Below are positions 39,739 through 50,866 of a DNA stretch of 64,000 bases, piece after piece. Location of the stretch: NCBI RefSeq assembly GCF_910592395.1, contig NC_088318.1, positions 2,292,001-2,356,000 on the forward strand, given 5' to 3'. Origin of the DNA: Lineus longissimus. Taxonomy: Eukaryota; Nemertea; Pilidiophora; Heteronemertea; Lineidae. Under the pieces are notes generated by a model. That model did no database searches and was not told where the DNA came from. It worked only from the letters and a program-made list of their open reading frames with translations. The position numbers were made by a program, and so were the translations under genes. Numbering within the stretch: position 1 is the stretch's first letter; each line of letters opens with the position of its first letter.

Positions 39739-39748
39739 CGTCGTCCGT
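39668..39748 (+). repeat. GTC/CGT trinucleotide microsatellite
   Basis: About 80 bases of CGTC/GTC repeats sit just inside the left end of the element at 39626-40780. A few CCGT interruptions occur at both edges and the centre is uninterrupted. The poly-arginine open frames on both strands come from this repeat and are not genes. Confidence 0.95.
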
Positions 39749-39864
39749 TAGCAGGGCACGTTTCGTAACTGTTAGAGCTATTGAGTTGAAACTTGGTACA
39801 CATGTACCCTTATGTAATGACACCTTGGAGACTAAGTTTCAATCCGATTCGTTTCATGGTTTGG

Positions 39865-39876
39865 CCACCAGGGGGC
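39865..39876 (+). promoter_or_regulatory. CTCF-core-like motif in element module 1
   Basis: CCACCAGGGGGC matches the CTCF core consensus at every position. The flanks have not been scored against a full matrix. Confidence 0.4.
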
Positions 39877-40165
39877 CAAACGTTAAAAGTGAAAATATGC
39901 AATATCTCCCTTAATAGTGGTCGGGAAATTTTGAAAAAAATATGGTAGGTACTTCTAGCAAAGGTGCATCATATATCCTCCGGGTTTTTGATTTGACCTC
40001 CTTTTCAAGGTCACAGTGGTCAAATGGTGTAAATTGGCCATTAGGATGTAACGATGGCACGTTTCTAAACTGCAATGACTATTGATACCAAATTTGGTAC
40101 ACATTTACCCCTTAGTCAGGTGATCTCAGGGACCAAAGTTTGGTCCAATATGATTCACCACTTGA

Positions 40166-40177
40166 CCACCAGGGGGC
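40166..40177 (+). promoter_or_regulatory. CTCF-core-like motif in element module 2
   Basis: The same CCACCAGGGGGC is found 301 bases after the copy in module 1 and in the same orientation. Module 3 has a disrupted version (CCTCCAGGGAGGGGGC). Confidence 0.4.
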
Positions 40178-40294
40178 AAAATCCAAAAACCTTAAAAATG
40201 TGATTATTCCTTAACTTCTTGCCCGATTGCCACCAATTTGATATCATGGATACATCTAACCACCATACAGTATATGTCACACAGGTTTTTAATT

Positions 40295-40323
40295 TGACCT
40301 TCTTGTCAAGGTCACAGAGGTCA
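40295..40323 (+). promoter_or_regulatory. Composite nuclear-receptor-like site in element module 2
   Basis: TGACCT (40295-40300), 8 bases, then AGGTCA-CAG-AGGTCA (40309-40323), a perfect DR3. Modules 1 and 3 have the same layout with one changed base in the last half-site, at 39994-40022 and 40609-40637. Confidence 0.4.
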
Positions 40324-40780
40324 AATGGCATAAATTCGCCGTCAGGCCGTAACTATGGCACGTTTCTTAACTGCAATGACTATTGATCACAAATTAAGTA
40401 CACATGTACCCCTTGGTCAGGTGATCTCAGGTACCGAAGTTTGGTGCGATCTGATTTGCCGTTTGGCCTCCAGGGAGGGGGCCAAATCCTAAATTCTTCA
40501 AAATGCCATTATACCTAGTAATGACTTGCCCGATTGGCACCAATTTTATATCATAGGTACATCTAATTCTAACAACCATTCAATGTGTCACCCGGGTCTT
40601 CTTTGATTTGACCTACTTTTCAAGGTCACAGAGGTCGAATGTACTGTAAATTGGCCATTTTGGGGAAATTGTAATTGCTTGGACCTACATCAAACCTAAC
40701 ACTACATGACACAATACCATGCTCTTTATCCATCTTTCCTCCACATGAGGTGAGCACAATGGCCCTGGCCATTTCATTTG

Positions 40781-43700
40781 TGTCTCTCAGTCTAAATCTG
40801 ATCTTTAAACTTTGACAACATTTCTGTCTAACTGCATAGTCTCAGGACCCAGAGAAGGGACAGTCAGATTCCTGCACAGATGTTGAGCCGTAGAGAAAGT
40901 ATCATTTTGGATTCTGGAGAAATTATCTTGATCTAAAGGTGTGAAATGAGACACTTTCTCTCACTTCACCTTCAGGCTGCTGCATTGTCTACGGAGAGAC
41001 ATTTCTTTTCTTTCGCAATTTGATGAGGAAAGGTGAAAGATTGGGGGTGTGGCTGCAAGTCGTAATCCCTTCCGTGCTACAGGCACCTAATTATGCATTG
41101 TCGAAATTCCATCCATCCTAACCATACTAGATTCATTGCACATTTGTGCGTGTGAATTGTGCACAATAAACTTGCAATCTTAGCTTGAAACACTCGTTAT
41201 GCATTATTACTGTCCAGTGTCAATGTTCCCTGTGCATTTCTTAGTGTATTGGGTGTAAAATGTACACTATGAATCCTTAATTTTAGGTTGAACTGATACC
41301 GAACTCCATCTCATATAGACACAATGTACAATCATCATCTGTCTCATCAAAAATGTGCTAGAGTTTCTGCTAATCTTAGAGTGAAACCAACTTAAGGACA
41401 AGCTTTTCGATTCTTCCTGATGGTTTCAGGCATCTTTACCGCATCATCTTTTAGATGGTAATTTTGGGGTTACGACAAGTTCCGCAGAATGTTTTCAGAT
41501 AAGAAAAGAAGATTCCTTTACATGACCCATTGTTTGATCTGTTGCTGGGCCACTTGGTAAAAAACGTCTGCCTAATTTTGGTCTTTTTGTGCAGTTGTTG
41601 CTGCTTTGTAATGAAGAAAGATTCATTTTCTTTTTCGGGCCACCAGGTGGACATTGACACCTTGCAACAAGTCAGTGAAAGAATCCACACGGACACATAA
41701 AGTGGCTTCTTTTAGGGCAGAATATGAGGTTACTTCCTTGGCATTCTGCAGGGCCAATGTTGTCAGGGCTACTTGGAAAGCCACTAAGAGACCAAAAAGA
41801 GATCTGTCTGGGTCTGCAAAATAATCTACATTCGTCTTTGCATGATTCTTCTTTAGGAACTTTATATTTTATTGTATTTGTAGGCCTACATGTACATATT
41901 GGTGCTATATGATGCTTCGAATGCATTCATTTTGTCTCTTCAATAGATATACGACGTGTTTGGAATGCCATTCCATTTTCGAAGAAAAAACAAACAAATA
42001 CCGTATCTAAGTAGTCTTTCCAGCCTTAACCTACCCTGAGACAAGGTGTTTAAAATTTGAACCAACGACCGTTATACCTCCTGGTGTATTTACTTCCTCA
42101 GCAAAGTCCCGCCCGTCCCCAGTTATAGCTCGCAAACATCACCTAAAATGTTAACATAACCTCTTGCAGTTTGTTGTCAAACATTGAGAAAAGTTAAGGA
42201 TGGGCCCTGACTGCACGTTTGATGGTGAGTATTTGAATATTTGATGGGATAAGTGACGTTATCGTCCTAGGGCCATCACTTTCTTGACAGTGACGGCAAA
42301 CATGGTCAACCGGAGATTAGAAAACACTTCATAGAAACGGAGGAAAAAATCAAAAAGATGAGTTATTACCCTAGACTTTGTGGACTTTGCCTCCGAGTTT
42401 GAATCTGTAATTGAAATTATTTTCTGTTACTATGTTAAGTTTAGCATTTTTCCCTGGTGGTTGACCGTTATGCCCTCACCGAGTCCCTTCATCTGATTTG
42501 ATTTCAATATTTTAGCATATGGCCTACATTTTGAATGATTTGAATCATATTGTTATGGAAATTCCTTTAGTCGGTGTATCCAGCTCTGAAGATACATTAT
42601 TGCAAATTCAATAAATTTCTGTACTTTTTTACAATATTTTGAACGATGTGGACTGATTTTATATTTAGATTAATTTTCAATAAAAACAAGTACTACATGT
42701 ATTTTGTGTGTTTTCTTTACATCACCCTGAAAATGGCATAACAATTAAGGCTCTACTTTTACAATTCCCCCTGTTACAAAAATGTCTCTGTTGCTATTTC
42801 TAAGACACGCTGTACAACAGATTCTTGGGTAGAATTTAGAACATTCTTAATATCCCATAAATGGTTAATCTCCATCACCGATCTGGCAAATTGATTGGCC
42901 ACTTGATTGACTTTCTGTTCAAACTATCGCGTGTGCCAGATCGTCTATCTTGGCCAAGAAATCATTCTACAGCAGCTGCCGTGGAAGGGGCCAAAATAGC
43001 ACGTACCCCCAAGATTCTGGACAGGGGACTTGTGAGTTATGTAACCCAGCATGATATATCGCAGGTGAAAGGAGTTAAAACGAGGATCGTGGCCATCGGA
43101 AATTTGATAAGGGATTGTTTGGGATGCAGAATATAGGTGTGGTGAGGCTGTGATGTTGCGTTACATCACGAGGAATGCTCCGGTGGATCTTGTCGCTCCC
43201 TCGGGACTTTATGGAGATAGATTGGGGTGACGTCCCATGCAACATTTGGACACCTATCCTTTGTGACTTTATCTACCCTTCTTGGTCCTTTTTATTTGTT
43301 CATTTGGCTATTTAGCCTTTAAAGGAATTTGTCAGTTGGGATGAGAGCTGTGGTCCGATTTAGAGGTGGTTATTTTAGACCGGATAAGCAGCGTGGTGTC
43401 TGAAAATTAAACAGTGATTTATAAATTGTAGGGTTTATCGTCAAATTTGAGCACTTTGTAAACTTTCTATGGGATGATAAAAATACAATTCCGGTGTGAA
43501 ATGTGAGAGTCAACCTGTAGGGGGTTGGGAAGGTTGCTCAAGTTGATGGGAAAGTGTTTCCCCGTAAAAGGACATTCTTTGGGGTTGCGCAGTTTCAAAT
43601 TAGTGTTCAAAAGGAGACTAGGGCCAAGAGCAAGGTAGACCATATTAAGTTTCTCCGAGTCATCATCAAGAGTTGTCTTTACTACAGTTCATCAGGGGCA

Positions 43701-44700
43701 CTATCAGAATAAGTTTATGAATATAGCCAAACCAGTCCCAGTTCCCTGATGCGTCTTTGAATGTAAGCCTCATCCAGACCATCAACTTGGACCCCCAGCT
43801 CCTGTCTAGATGCCAATGAACTTTGATTTGTACAATGTGCACTTCCTTATCCCCTTTGCTGGGATTTGTACAGTCAGTCATGAAATCCAATGACGAAATC
43901 TTTGACAACCAACCTGAAACTGTCAATCATTACATAACAACTGAACCATATAAGGCCATTTTTCACAAGCAAATTACTAAATAAAACATCATATAGGACT
44001 AATCAAATGCTTTACTGCACTTTTCAACTTTCCCTTTACTCTTCAATAACCAATCTCCATCATCATAAAGTCTAAAGGGATAGAAAATGAAAATATTATC
44101 TCAACATAATTTGCTAATAGTTCTAAGGAATCCTCTTAAATGTTCTGCATAGATTGCAAAAATCACAGATTTCTACTTTTCGAGTTCATTCTGTCATGTT
44201 TATGCTGTGATTGGGTGAAACCTGTTGAAAACCAGGCTTCTGTATTCATGCTTCGTTTCTTAGTTCCCTGTTGGTACGGTCCATTGTGCTCTCTTGGCTA
44301 AAACTGCTTCTGGCAAAAGAAACCGGTTTTCGGAAGAAGCTGAACTTGTTTTTAAGCTAGTTCAAAGGTTGTACGCTGACAATAGTAACGTTGGAGTAAC
44401 ACGGAAGACAGCGTCCCAACCTGTGCCATGTCACAATACATGTTTATTCCTTAATTCAGCAAGGTCAGGGCTTTAAAACCTGGAAGCTTACAACACTTCT
44501 GGACCACAAACATCAAATCCGTGATGATGTTGATTTTGTAAAAGAAATCAGAAATGCTGCCTGCCTGTTATAATAGTGATATTCCATCTTTGGCATGGAC
44601 ATCGATGTTTACTTCATGTTTTACCAGATTTTTGACGAAGAGAAGACCAAGTGATTTTCAGATATTGTCACGATCCTCACCTCTTCAAGAACTGACTTAG
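40781..44700. other. No gene supported
   Basis: It contains a CCACCAGGTGGA motif at 41640 and AT-rich DNA. A 60-codon open stretch at 44294-44476 looks somewhat protein-like (charged, FSEEAELVFKLVQRLY) but has no splice context or family that I recognise. Confidence 0.5.
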
Positions 44701-44840
44701 AGACACACGACAGCAGGAGTTGGAAAGCTTCAGCCTGTCTTTGGTACAGCCATAAGAGTGGCCAGGGACAAGAGAAGGTGGGGAGAGATGGTGAAGGCCT
44801 TATGTCCCAGCACCAGGGACGAAGAAGACCTAGTAAGTAT
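44701..44840 (+). mobile_element. Relic of a non-LTR retrotransposon, C-terminal coding tail
   Basis: With codons in phase with GCC at 44761, the stretch reads TAIRVARDKRRWGEMV followed by KALCPSTRDEED. An A-R-D-[KR]-x-x-W-x-x-[ML]-V-x-A-L-C pattern is what one sees at the very end of ORF2 in many LINEs. No reverse transcriptase motif is visible upstream, so this would be a 5'-truncated, decayed copy. Recognition is from the peptide pattern alone. Confidence 0.5.
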
Positions 44841-46439
44841 AAGCAATGTGTTTGGTCAAAGGAGCACAGTCAAAGAGAATCGACCACTCAGGCACTGATG
44901 ACTTTAAAAATACGTGTAGTAGCAGTAGTTTCGTATCAAAACACGATGATTGCATGAGCAGCACAGTCAAAACGAATCATCCAGCCTGGAGATGAAAACA
45001 TTCAGAAAGACTTAAGGAACCATACGGTTTGACAACAGCCGCTTTATGAAATGTCGCATTCTGTCAGAATTCTATCACAAGCTTTGATTTATTGAAACAG
45101 TGAACTGACAATTCTCTTTGCAATTGTTTCAGATTGTTGTCCTGGACGAACTGATGGAGCCTTTCACACCCTGCCAACAAACATTCTTCCAAACCAAGGA
45201 ATGTATGAATCCGAAAGAAGTGACTAGACCATCATCATGTCTTGAAAGATTCCCACAACTGGCCATCGCTGCAGCTTTGATCCAGCCTCCCCAGCCAAAG
45301 AAAGCAACACTCGAACATACCAAGCCTGACTTCCTTATTTTCTTCATTGTCAATGTTGCTTCCTTCAAGTTTCCCAAGGCACTTGACCGACTCAAGGAGT
45401 TTGGATATGGTGGCGGGAAATGTAGGGCTTTTTTAATGGAAGAGCCACAATAGGACCAAGTTTGGTGAATCTCAATGATCGGCTTGCTATGTTTAGCAAA
45501 CTCATCACCAACTTGTATTATTTTGATAACTTCGGTATGTGGTCTTTCGGAAGAGATTTTGAGGGTCTTGCGTAAGGTTTCAGGCGAGACCACCATCGTT
45601 CATTCATAGAGTTCATCAGTTTATTTTTGGTGGGGGTGCCGAATTCTTCGCCAGGAATTCATTGATGGATCTAGCACTTGTGAGTTTGATGGTGTTTTTC
45701 ACAGTTAATGCTTATTGTTGTTATCTTGGGCACAGGGTGGGAAATTCCTCGGCCAAAGCTGGACGGGGGTGGTTCCAAAAACGAACTATTTGAGGAGTCT
45801 ATCTCGCAGCAGCGGACAAACTATGGAGAACGTTTCTGAACGATATGTCATGTATGTCTTAAACGGCCATTTCGAAAAAAGGATGTGTATTTTCTGCTCT
45901 TTTCCTTTTCTTTATCTTAACTGAATAAAACGTATTCACCATATGTATTACATAGATTAAACAGTACGATTAATTTGGATTCAAACTTTAAAATTTCTGT
46001 AGTGTCGGGTGTACTTTTACTATCCACCCACATTAAAACTTTGTGAAAAAACTGGGCCTGATTTTGATTTAATGCCGTAAGAAGTTGTATCCATATGGCG
46101 CAGGCTCTCCTGCTAAAGATCTAGATACCTTGTTTTATGTGTCTGCCTACTCTACAAAAGAGTTGCATCGACCTCTTTTTGTCATATAAAATCCAAAAGT
46201 GGATGTGAGCTGTTATTTCCGAATGTCGCAACAGCTCGGGCATTGTTACATCTGTTTGATGTACAATGTTGCTGGTGTCCTTTTCCGCCCCCACCAGCAA
46301 AGCTTGGTAAGGTGAACGACCGGCCTGGCTGTCAACAGGGCTCGCACCTTCTCTAACTCCTAGATGATATCCCGGAACGGTGAACGTATTTTTTGATAAG
46401 AATATGATATTTCTATATTTGTGTGACAGTTGCAGATCA
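44841..46439. other. No gene supported; one exon-like candidate
   Basis: A pyrimidine tract ending in tttcag at 45132 precedes a long open stretch on the + strand (to 45453), and the opposite strand is open over the same bases (45129-45596). I recognise no domain in either. A palindromic kappa-B-type site, GGGAAATTCC, lies at 45739-45748. Confidence 0.35.
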
Positions 46440-46499
46440 ACCATGTCACATCAACGGGACAATGGCACAACCATGTCACAACAACGGGACAATGGCACA
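46440..46499 (+). repeat. 30-bp tandem repeat, two units plus a partial third
   Basis: ACCATGTCACATCAACGGGA plus CAATGGCACA is followed by the same unit with one change. A third, diverged partial copy (ACAACCATGTCACAAGAACG) appears at about 46625, preceded by a GATATTTGTG stretch resembling the sequence before the first unit. Confidence 0.75.
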
Positions 46500-46779
46500 A
46501 CCAGTGGACACCCTGTGCTGCCCACACGGGTATGGTGGTCAACCCCATCTGTATCAAAGTTGATACTTCGGGTGACAAAAATATACACCATAATTCTGTT
46601 TCGATATTTGTGATACGATTGCGGGACAACCATGTCACAAGAACGGGTTTCATGTTTCCACACACCTCGGAGGTAAAGGCACCAAATTCAGTAGCGGGTG
46701 TCACGACTTCCCCACAGCTCCACTATATTGTTTGAAAGAATATATACGTCCTACCCTTTGATAATCGGAGGAGTGTACC

Positions 46780-47170
46780 ACAAGCGCCTGTTCTTTACAT
46801 TTAGATTCCAACACAAGGCCAGCCATACAAAATTTCGTTGCAGGTGTCTTTACCACCCCAACATCTCTTTGAGTGGCCCTACCCTAAAGTGAAAGAACGA
46901 GTGGACCGGCACCCATTTTTTGATACAATATCTCTGCATATGTTTCAACCAAAGAACAGGGACATTGAATTCCATTGCATGTGTCTTCACCGCCCCCACA
47001 GTTTTTGTCAAAGATGCATTTTGAAAGGGCGAGTAGACCTGCGCCCAGTTTTAAAGAAGTATCATCCATATGTTTTGACAAAAGACCAGCGCTCCAAATT
47101 CCGTTGCAAGTGTCTTACCGCCACCCACACAAGCCCGGGTTGAAAAGGACCTGCACCCAAGAGCAGGTTG
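46780..47170 (+). repeat. Imperfect tandem repeat of about 130-140 bp, roughly three units
   Basis: Landmarks recur in order: AATTTCGTTGCAGGTGTCTT (46831), AATTCCATTGCATGTGTCTT (46969) and AATTCCGTTGCAAGTGTCTT (47097). Each is followed by a CACCC-type stretch, and the first two by GAGTRGACC and a TATGTTT segment. In the frame of units 2 and 3 they read DIEFHCMCLHRPH and RSKFRCKCLTATH, so the peptide pattern F-x-C-x-C-L is kept. No known domain is recognised. Confidence 0.65.
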
Positions 47171-50100
47171 AGAGTCGATCGGCAGCTGGGAGAAGTCCCT
47201 AAGGAGTTGCACCATGGGTTATGTAAATTGCCTCAGCAATTAAATCAACAAAGGGTGGATTATTAATAGTGTCTTGGAGGATAAGGCAGGTGATATGGGA
47301 TGAGGCAACCGTTTTCAGATGGACCCAGCATCCCACACACTGGGCAGGAACGCGGGGCGTCTGCACTTGTACGCCATCAGGTTTTGGGCGGTGGAATGTT
47401 TACGGACGCCTAATCTTGATATCAAAAATAATATCTACAATTGGTGGTGATTAAATCTTCGTTGTGAAATCGCAATATTATTCAGGTGTCCAGAATTAGA
47501 CGTGAGGACTATGGAAGTTATGCAAGAGCATTTGAGACAGTGTTTGAATTCGGCTGGGTCACATGTCGGCCACGGGCCGGGGTTTTGTCCGGGACACGTG
47601 GGGTCTTGGCGGCGGTTGTGTTCTGTTGACGCCGGGCAAACATGCTAAGAGGCCAGGCATGAGCGCATGCATGAGAGCCCGTCCAAACCATTCATAATTC
47701 TCTTACAAACAAAACATGGAGCATTTTTAGACCACGTCTTGCTGGTGCATCCCGTCTTCTTCAACAAATGACTATTTTTGGGTGCATTGTTGTTTCTTCA
47801 TCCTTTTGTTCAGCAGCATCCGAGACGTCCCGCATCACCCGTAAAAAAGATACGGATGAACTCCCTCACTTCCTGATAAACGTCTTAATGTGGTTTCGGG
47901 GCCAAGAACAACAATTGGGAGACGCTCCACCGACTCAAGGTGTCAACTTCGGATAAAATTAGAATTTTTGACAATTGTCATCTTCGGCCTTATTTTCCTT
48001 GTAAACTACGGTTTTTTTCTTAATCTGGGACATGCTTTTCTATAGCTCTCTCCACTTGGCGTGCGGTATGCAGCCTTGCCCCGGCAGGTTATAAAGAACC
48101 TGCCCGGTTGGTTTTGCCTTACCCTTTTTGGGGGTACAGCAAACTTCCCTTGCCTTAATCCTTCCACAACCCATGGGCTGACGCGGGGTACCCTTGTTTG
48201 TTCCTGTCGGTTGTTCATCCTGAAAGCTTTAGGAAATATAGAAGTTACTTTTCTGCTTCATTAAATAAGGCAAAGTCTTTTTAGCTTGTCGTCTGCAGGG
48301 CCCGCAGATACTAAAAGCAACAAATTATTTCATCGCGAAGGAAAATTCATGTCACTCCTTGTCAAGATGTCACTAGTAATGACGTAAAGTGGCTAAAGAC
48401 AAACAGTTTGGCGACACCGACATAAAGTACATAATATGTGATAACCAATTCCGTGAGGCAACCGAAACCATCAACCTTAGGTGAATATTCACGAATTTAT
48501 ATTGAAACTTTAGGGTGCCCCTGTTCCAAACGTTTTTGTCTGCATGATCGGTACGCCAGGGTAAAGGTTGATTCCCTTTAGCAACCGCAGTTATCAAAAG
48601 GTGTATTCTCTATAAAACACTGCTGAGGAACCGACCCTATCATTTAGGCTCGAGAGTTCGAAAGGTAACCGAGCTGTCGAGAGAGATGTTGTGACCTAAC
48701 CTCATTGCCAAGTCAGGTCTAAGGAGACAAGACAAAAACAACAAAACTCAAACTTAAAGAAACCATCATGGGTATAATCACCAAGATCCATATCTCCGAT
48801 TACAGATATTTAACTGTTTTGTGCTATGGAAGGGGCAGGGGGATGAAAGAGTTTGTGACCTCAGCCTTAGGATGGTGCGATGACTCCTGGCGCGTTACAT
48901 GATTGTTGCAAACAAGGCACAGAAGTCGTAATGCGAACTGCGGTCTTTATTCACTTTATTAGCAAGATTTGAATCCGATACCAATTGTTGCGGGCCAATT
49001 ACAAATATTCTTAATGCCTTTTGGAATCATTCATATCTCAAATAACGCTGTACAGCAGTGAGGTCTCGAACTCGAGTTGATGCTGTCGTCAGGTGCCGCA
49101 TAAAAGATAAACCGCCATTTTTGTCTCATAAAACGTGTCGTCATTCAGATATCCTGACCTCCATTTTGGAAATCACAGTTCCGCAGAGAAAAGAGCAACG
49201 GGATCCAAGGTCGGGCTTTGTTTACCTGGGCTTTGGATAAGGTGTGTGGAAGAAGGGGTAAACACCCGGCCATCAGGATCAAAGCTAGTCTCCTCGCGTC
49301 TGGGATTTTAAACCATGGAGGTAAAACGTAAACAGGGACTGAGATTAGTCATGTATATAGTGTTTTGCAAATACTTTACTTGCAAGAGGGCCTTTCAATT
49401 GGGCTAAAGAATCAGCCTTGATGTCCAAGGCCCAAATGCGATGACGTGGCCTGGTCGAGTTACTTTTTGTTACCTGCTGATTTCCTGTCAAACACTGACG
49501 CCAAATCATGCTCGAACGTTGGGCTTACGGCCCGAGAAGTTAGCATTGATGAAGAGGTTTCGTTCTTGTTATCTCGTTCCCTGGACCATTACTTTCGATA
49601 TACAGATTGCTGGTCGCTGGTTGCTTATGGCAATCGATCGCCTCCGGACGAGGTTTAAACCCGAGCAGACGATTCTCCTGTGATCTCGCGCCAAATGTTT
49701 CCGAACGATTGATCAGCAAGTGTACACACACCAGTCATGTGCAGACGACAAATTAGGAGGAATAATCCAATATGACCCTAGCCGGAGTAAATTCACCTCA
49801 CCCCTAATCAAATCAGCGTCCCGATCACAAAAGTGACCCGATCATTTGCTGGATCGGCTTCAAAAGAAAAAGGTTTTCATGAAAATTTGATATAACCAGG
49901 TTTCAATCTCGGGGCGGGGAAAATCAAATTTTCTCGGTTTGTTCAGAACCTGTCGTGTGGCGGCCATGTTAATTGTGTCATTTATAACTGGAAGTGTACA
50001 ATCGAATCAGGGGTGAATCGGCTTGATTTTATTTGCAAAGTGCGCGAGGTCTCAAATTAAGTTATGTCAAATCAGGCGACAATCACTAAACGAGCTGGGA

Positions 50101-50814
50101 ATCCTGATTTGATTTGCCCGCTGTACCCGCCGCGGGGTCGTGGTTATTTACAAGTCGCCCGAGCCCCTAGTTAGCTTCTCGGGGCAACATCATCATGATA
50201 CGTGTAATTCGAAAGGGAATATTCGCAAACAATACTATTAGCTGTCGTCAGTTTATCATCTTGATTCGCCTCTCATATCTCTCAGTAAATGCGGCGATCA
50301 TAAAGAGAAGTTGTGATGTCATCATTGCATGGAACAAAAAGCAAAATGATGAAATAACGACAATATCGTTTTAGTAGTAACGTTACCCCCGCCACGATTG
50401 GTTGTTGGCGAAATGTGGAACGAAATTATTCAGTTTCTCATAAAACTGGTAAAAAGTAAAGAACGAATTATCATGCAGCGCTGGTGTGATTGCAAAGTCC
50501 TTAGAGTTATCAAATAACAACTCGGGCAATCAGCGAATGCAGTGTAAGCCAATTTCAGAGATGATGTGATTTTGAAATCACTCATGTTGATAAAAGGGTA
50601 CCATTAAAAATGATGGGCGGCACCTCTCCACGCGCTCGGTTATGTTGCGTAATATTATGATTCGTCTGATGGCAAAGTAATGATTTAGTCCGTTTTATGA
50701 TGTAGCGCTTTTCCATGGACAAGTCCTTAGCGCTTTGTCATCCCAGTTTCTTCCAGGGATTAGCTACCAAGCGCTCACCAAACCTTCGAACTCTTAACAA
50801 GAAAGAACTCAAGT
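47171..50814. other. No gene supported
   Basis: It includes a GC- and CpG-richer patch at about 47560-47690 and a small hairpin, GGCAGGTT/AACCTGCC, at 48083-48104. No recognisable exon. Confidence 0.5.
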
Positions 50815-50866
50815 GCCCTGAAGGGATTGGAACCCACAACCTCTCAGTCAGGACTGAGCCAGGCAC
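50815..50866 (-). mobile_element. tRNA-derived SINE relic
   Basis: Read on the minus strand, TGCCTGGCTCAGTCC (A-box-like) is followed by the B-box-like GGGTTCCAATCCC. On the + strand the same DNA reads EGIGTHNLSVRT, the kind of peptide typically produced when tRNA-derived SINEs are translated. The boundaries of the whole element are uncertain. Confidence 0.55.

Larger units (their letters stand above)
39755..40660 (+). repeat. Three roughly 300-bp direct modules inside the element
   Basis: The module starts (GGCACGTTTC) are about 301 bases apart. Shared landmarks are TTGGTACACAT or a variant, GTCAGGTGATCTCAGG (modules 2 and 3), CCACCAGGGGGC (modules 1 and 2, altered in 3), and TTTGACCT followed by TCAAGGTCACAG and a second GGTC half-site. 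Divergence between modules is substantial, so the triplication is old or was inherited with the family. Confidence 0.85.
39626..40780 (+). mobile_element. Non-autonomous repeat element with palindromic end and three internal modules
   Basis: The left end is a perfect 10-bp stem, GCTCACCTCT-TAGC-AGAGGTGAGC (39627-39650). The right end has AGGTGAGC at 40748-40755, inverted relative to the first arm, followed by a GGCCCTGGCCATTTCATTTG-like tail. Between them lie a GTC trinucleotide tract and three direct modules of about 300 bp, beginning near 39755, 40056 and 40357, each opening with GGCACGTTTC. I recall elements with these ends as common in molluscs and other marine invertebrates. That is from memory and unsearched. 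No transposase is present. Strand is given arbitrarily by the left palindrome. Confidence 0.75.

Noticed and set aside
39629-39914. Poly-arginine open frames on both strands
   Set aside because: They are translations of the GTC microsatellite inside the element.
45118-45596. Overlapping open frames on both strands after a good-looking acceptor
   Set aside because: Mirror-image openness usually reflects base composition. No protein family was recognised, so it is mentioned only as an exon-like candidate.
48083-48104. GGCAGGTT/AACCTGCC hairpin that looks like a bacterial terminator
   Set aside because: The window is animal DNA and there is no T run or neighbouring gene. Short stems like this occur by chance.
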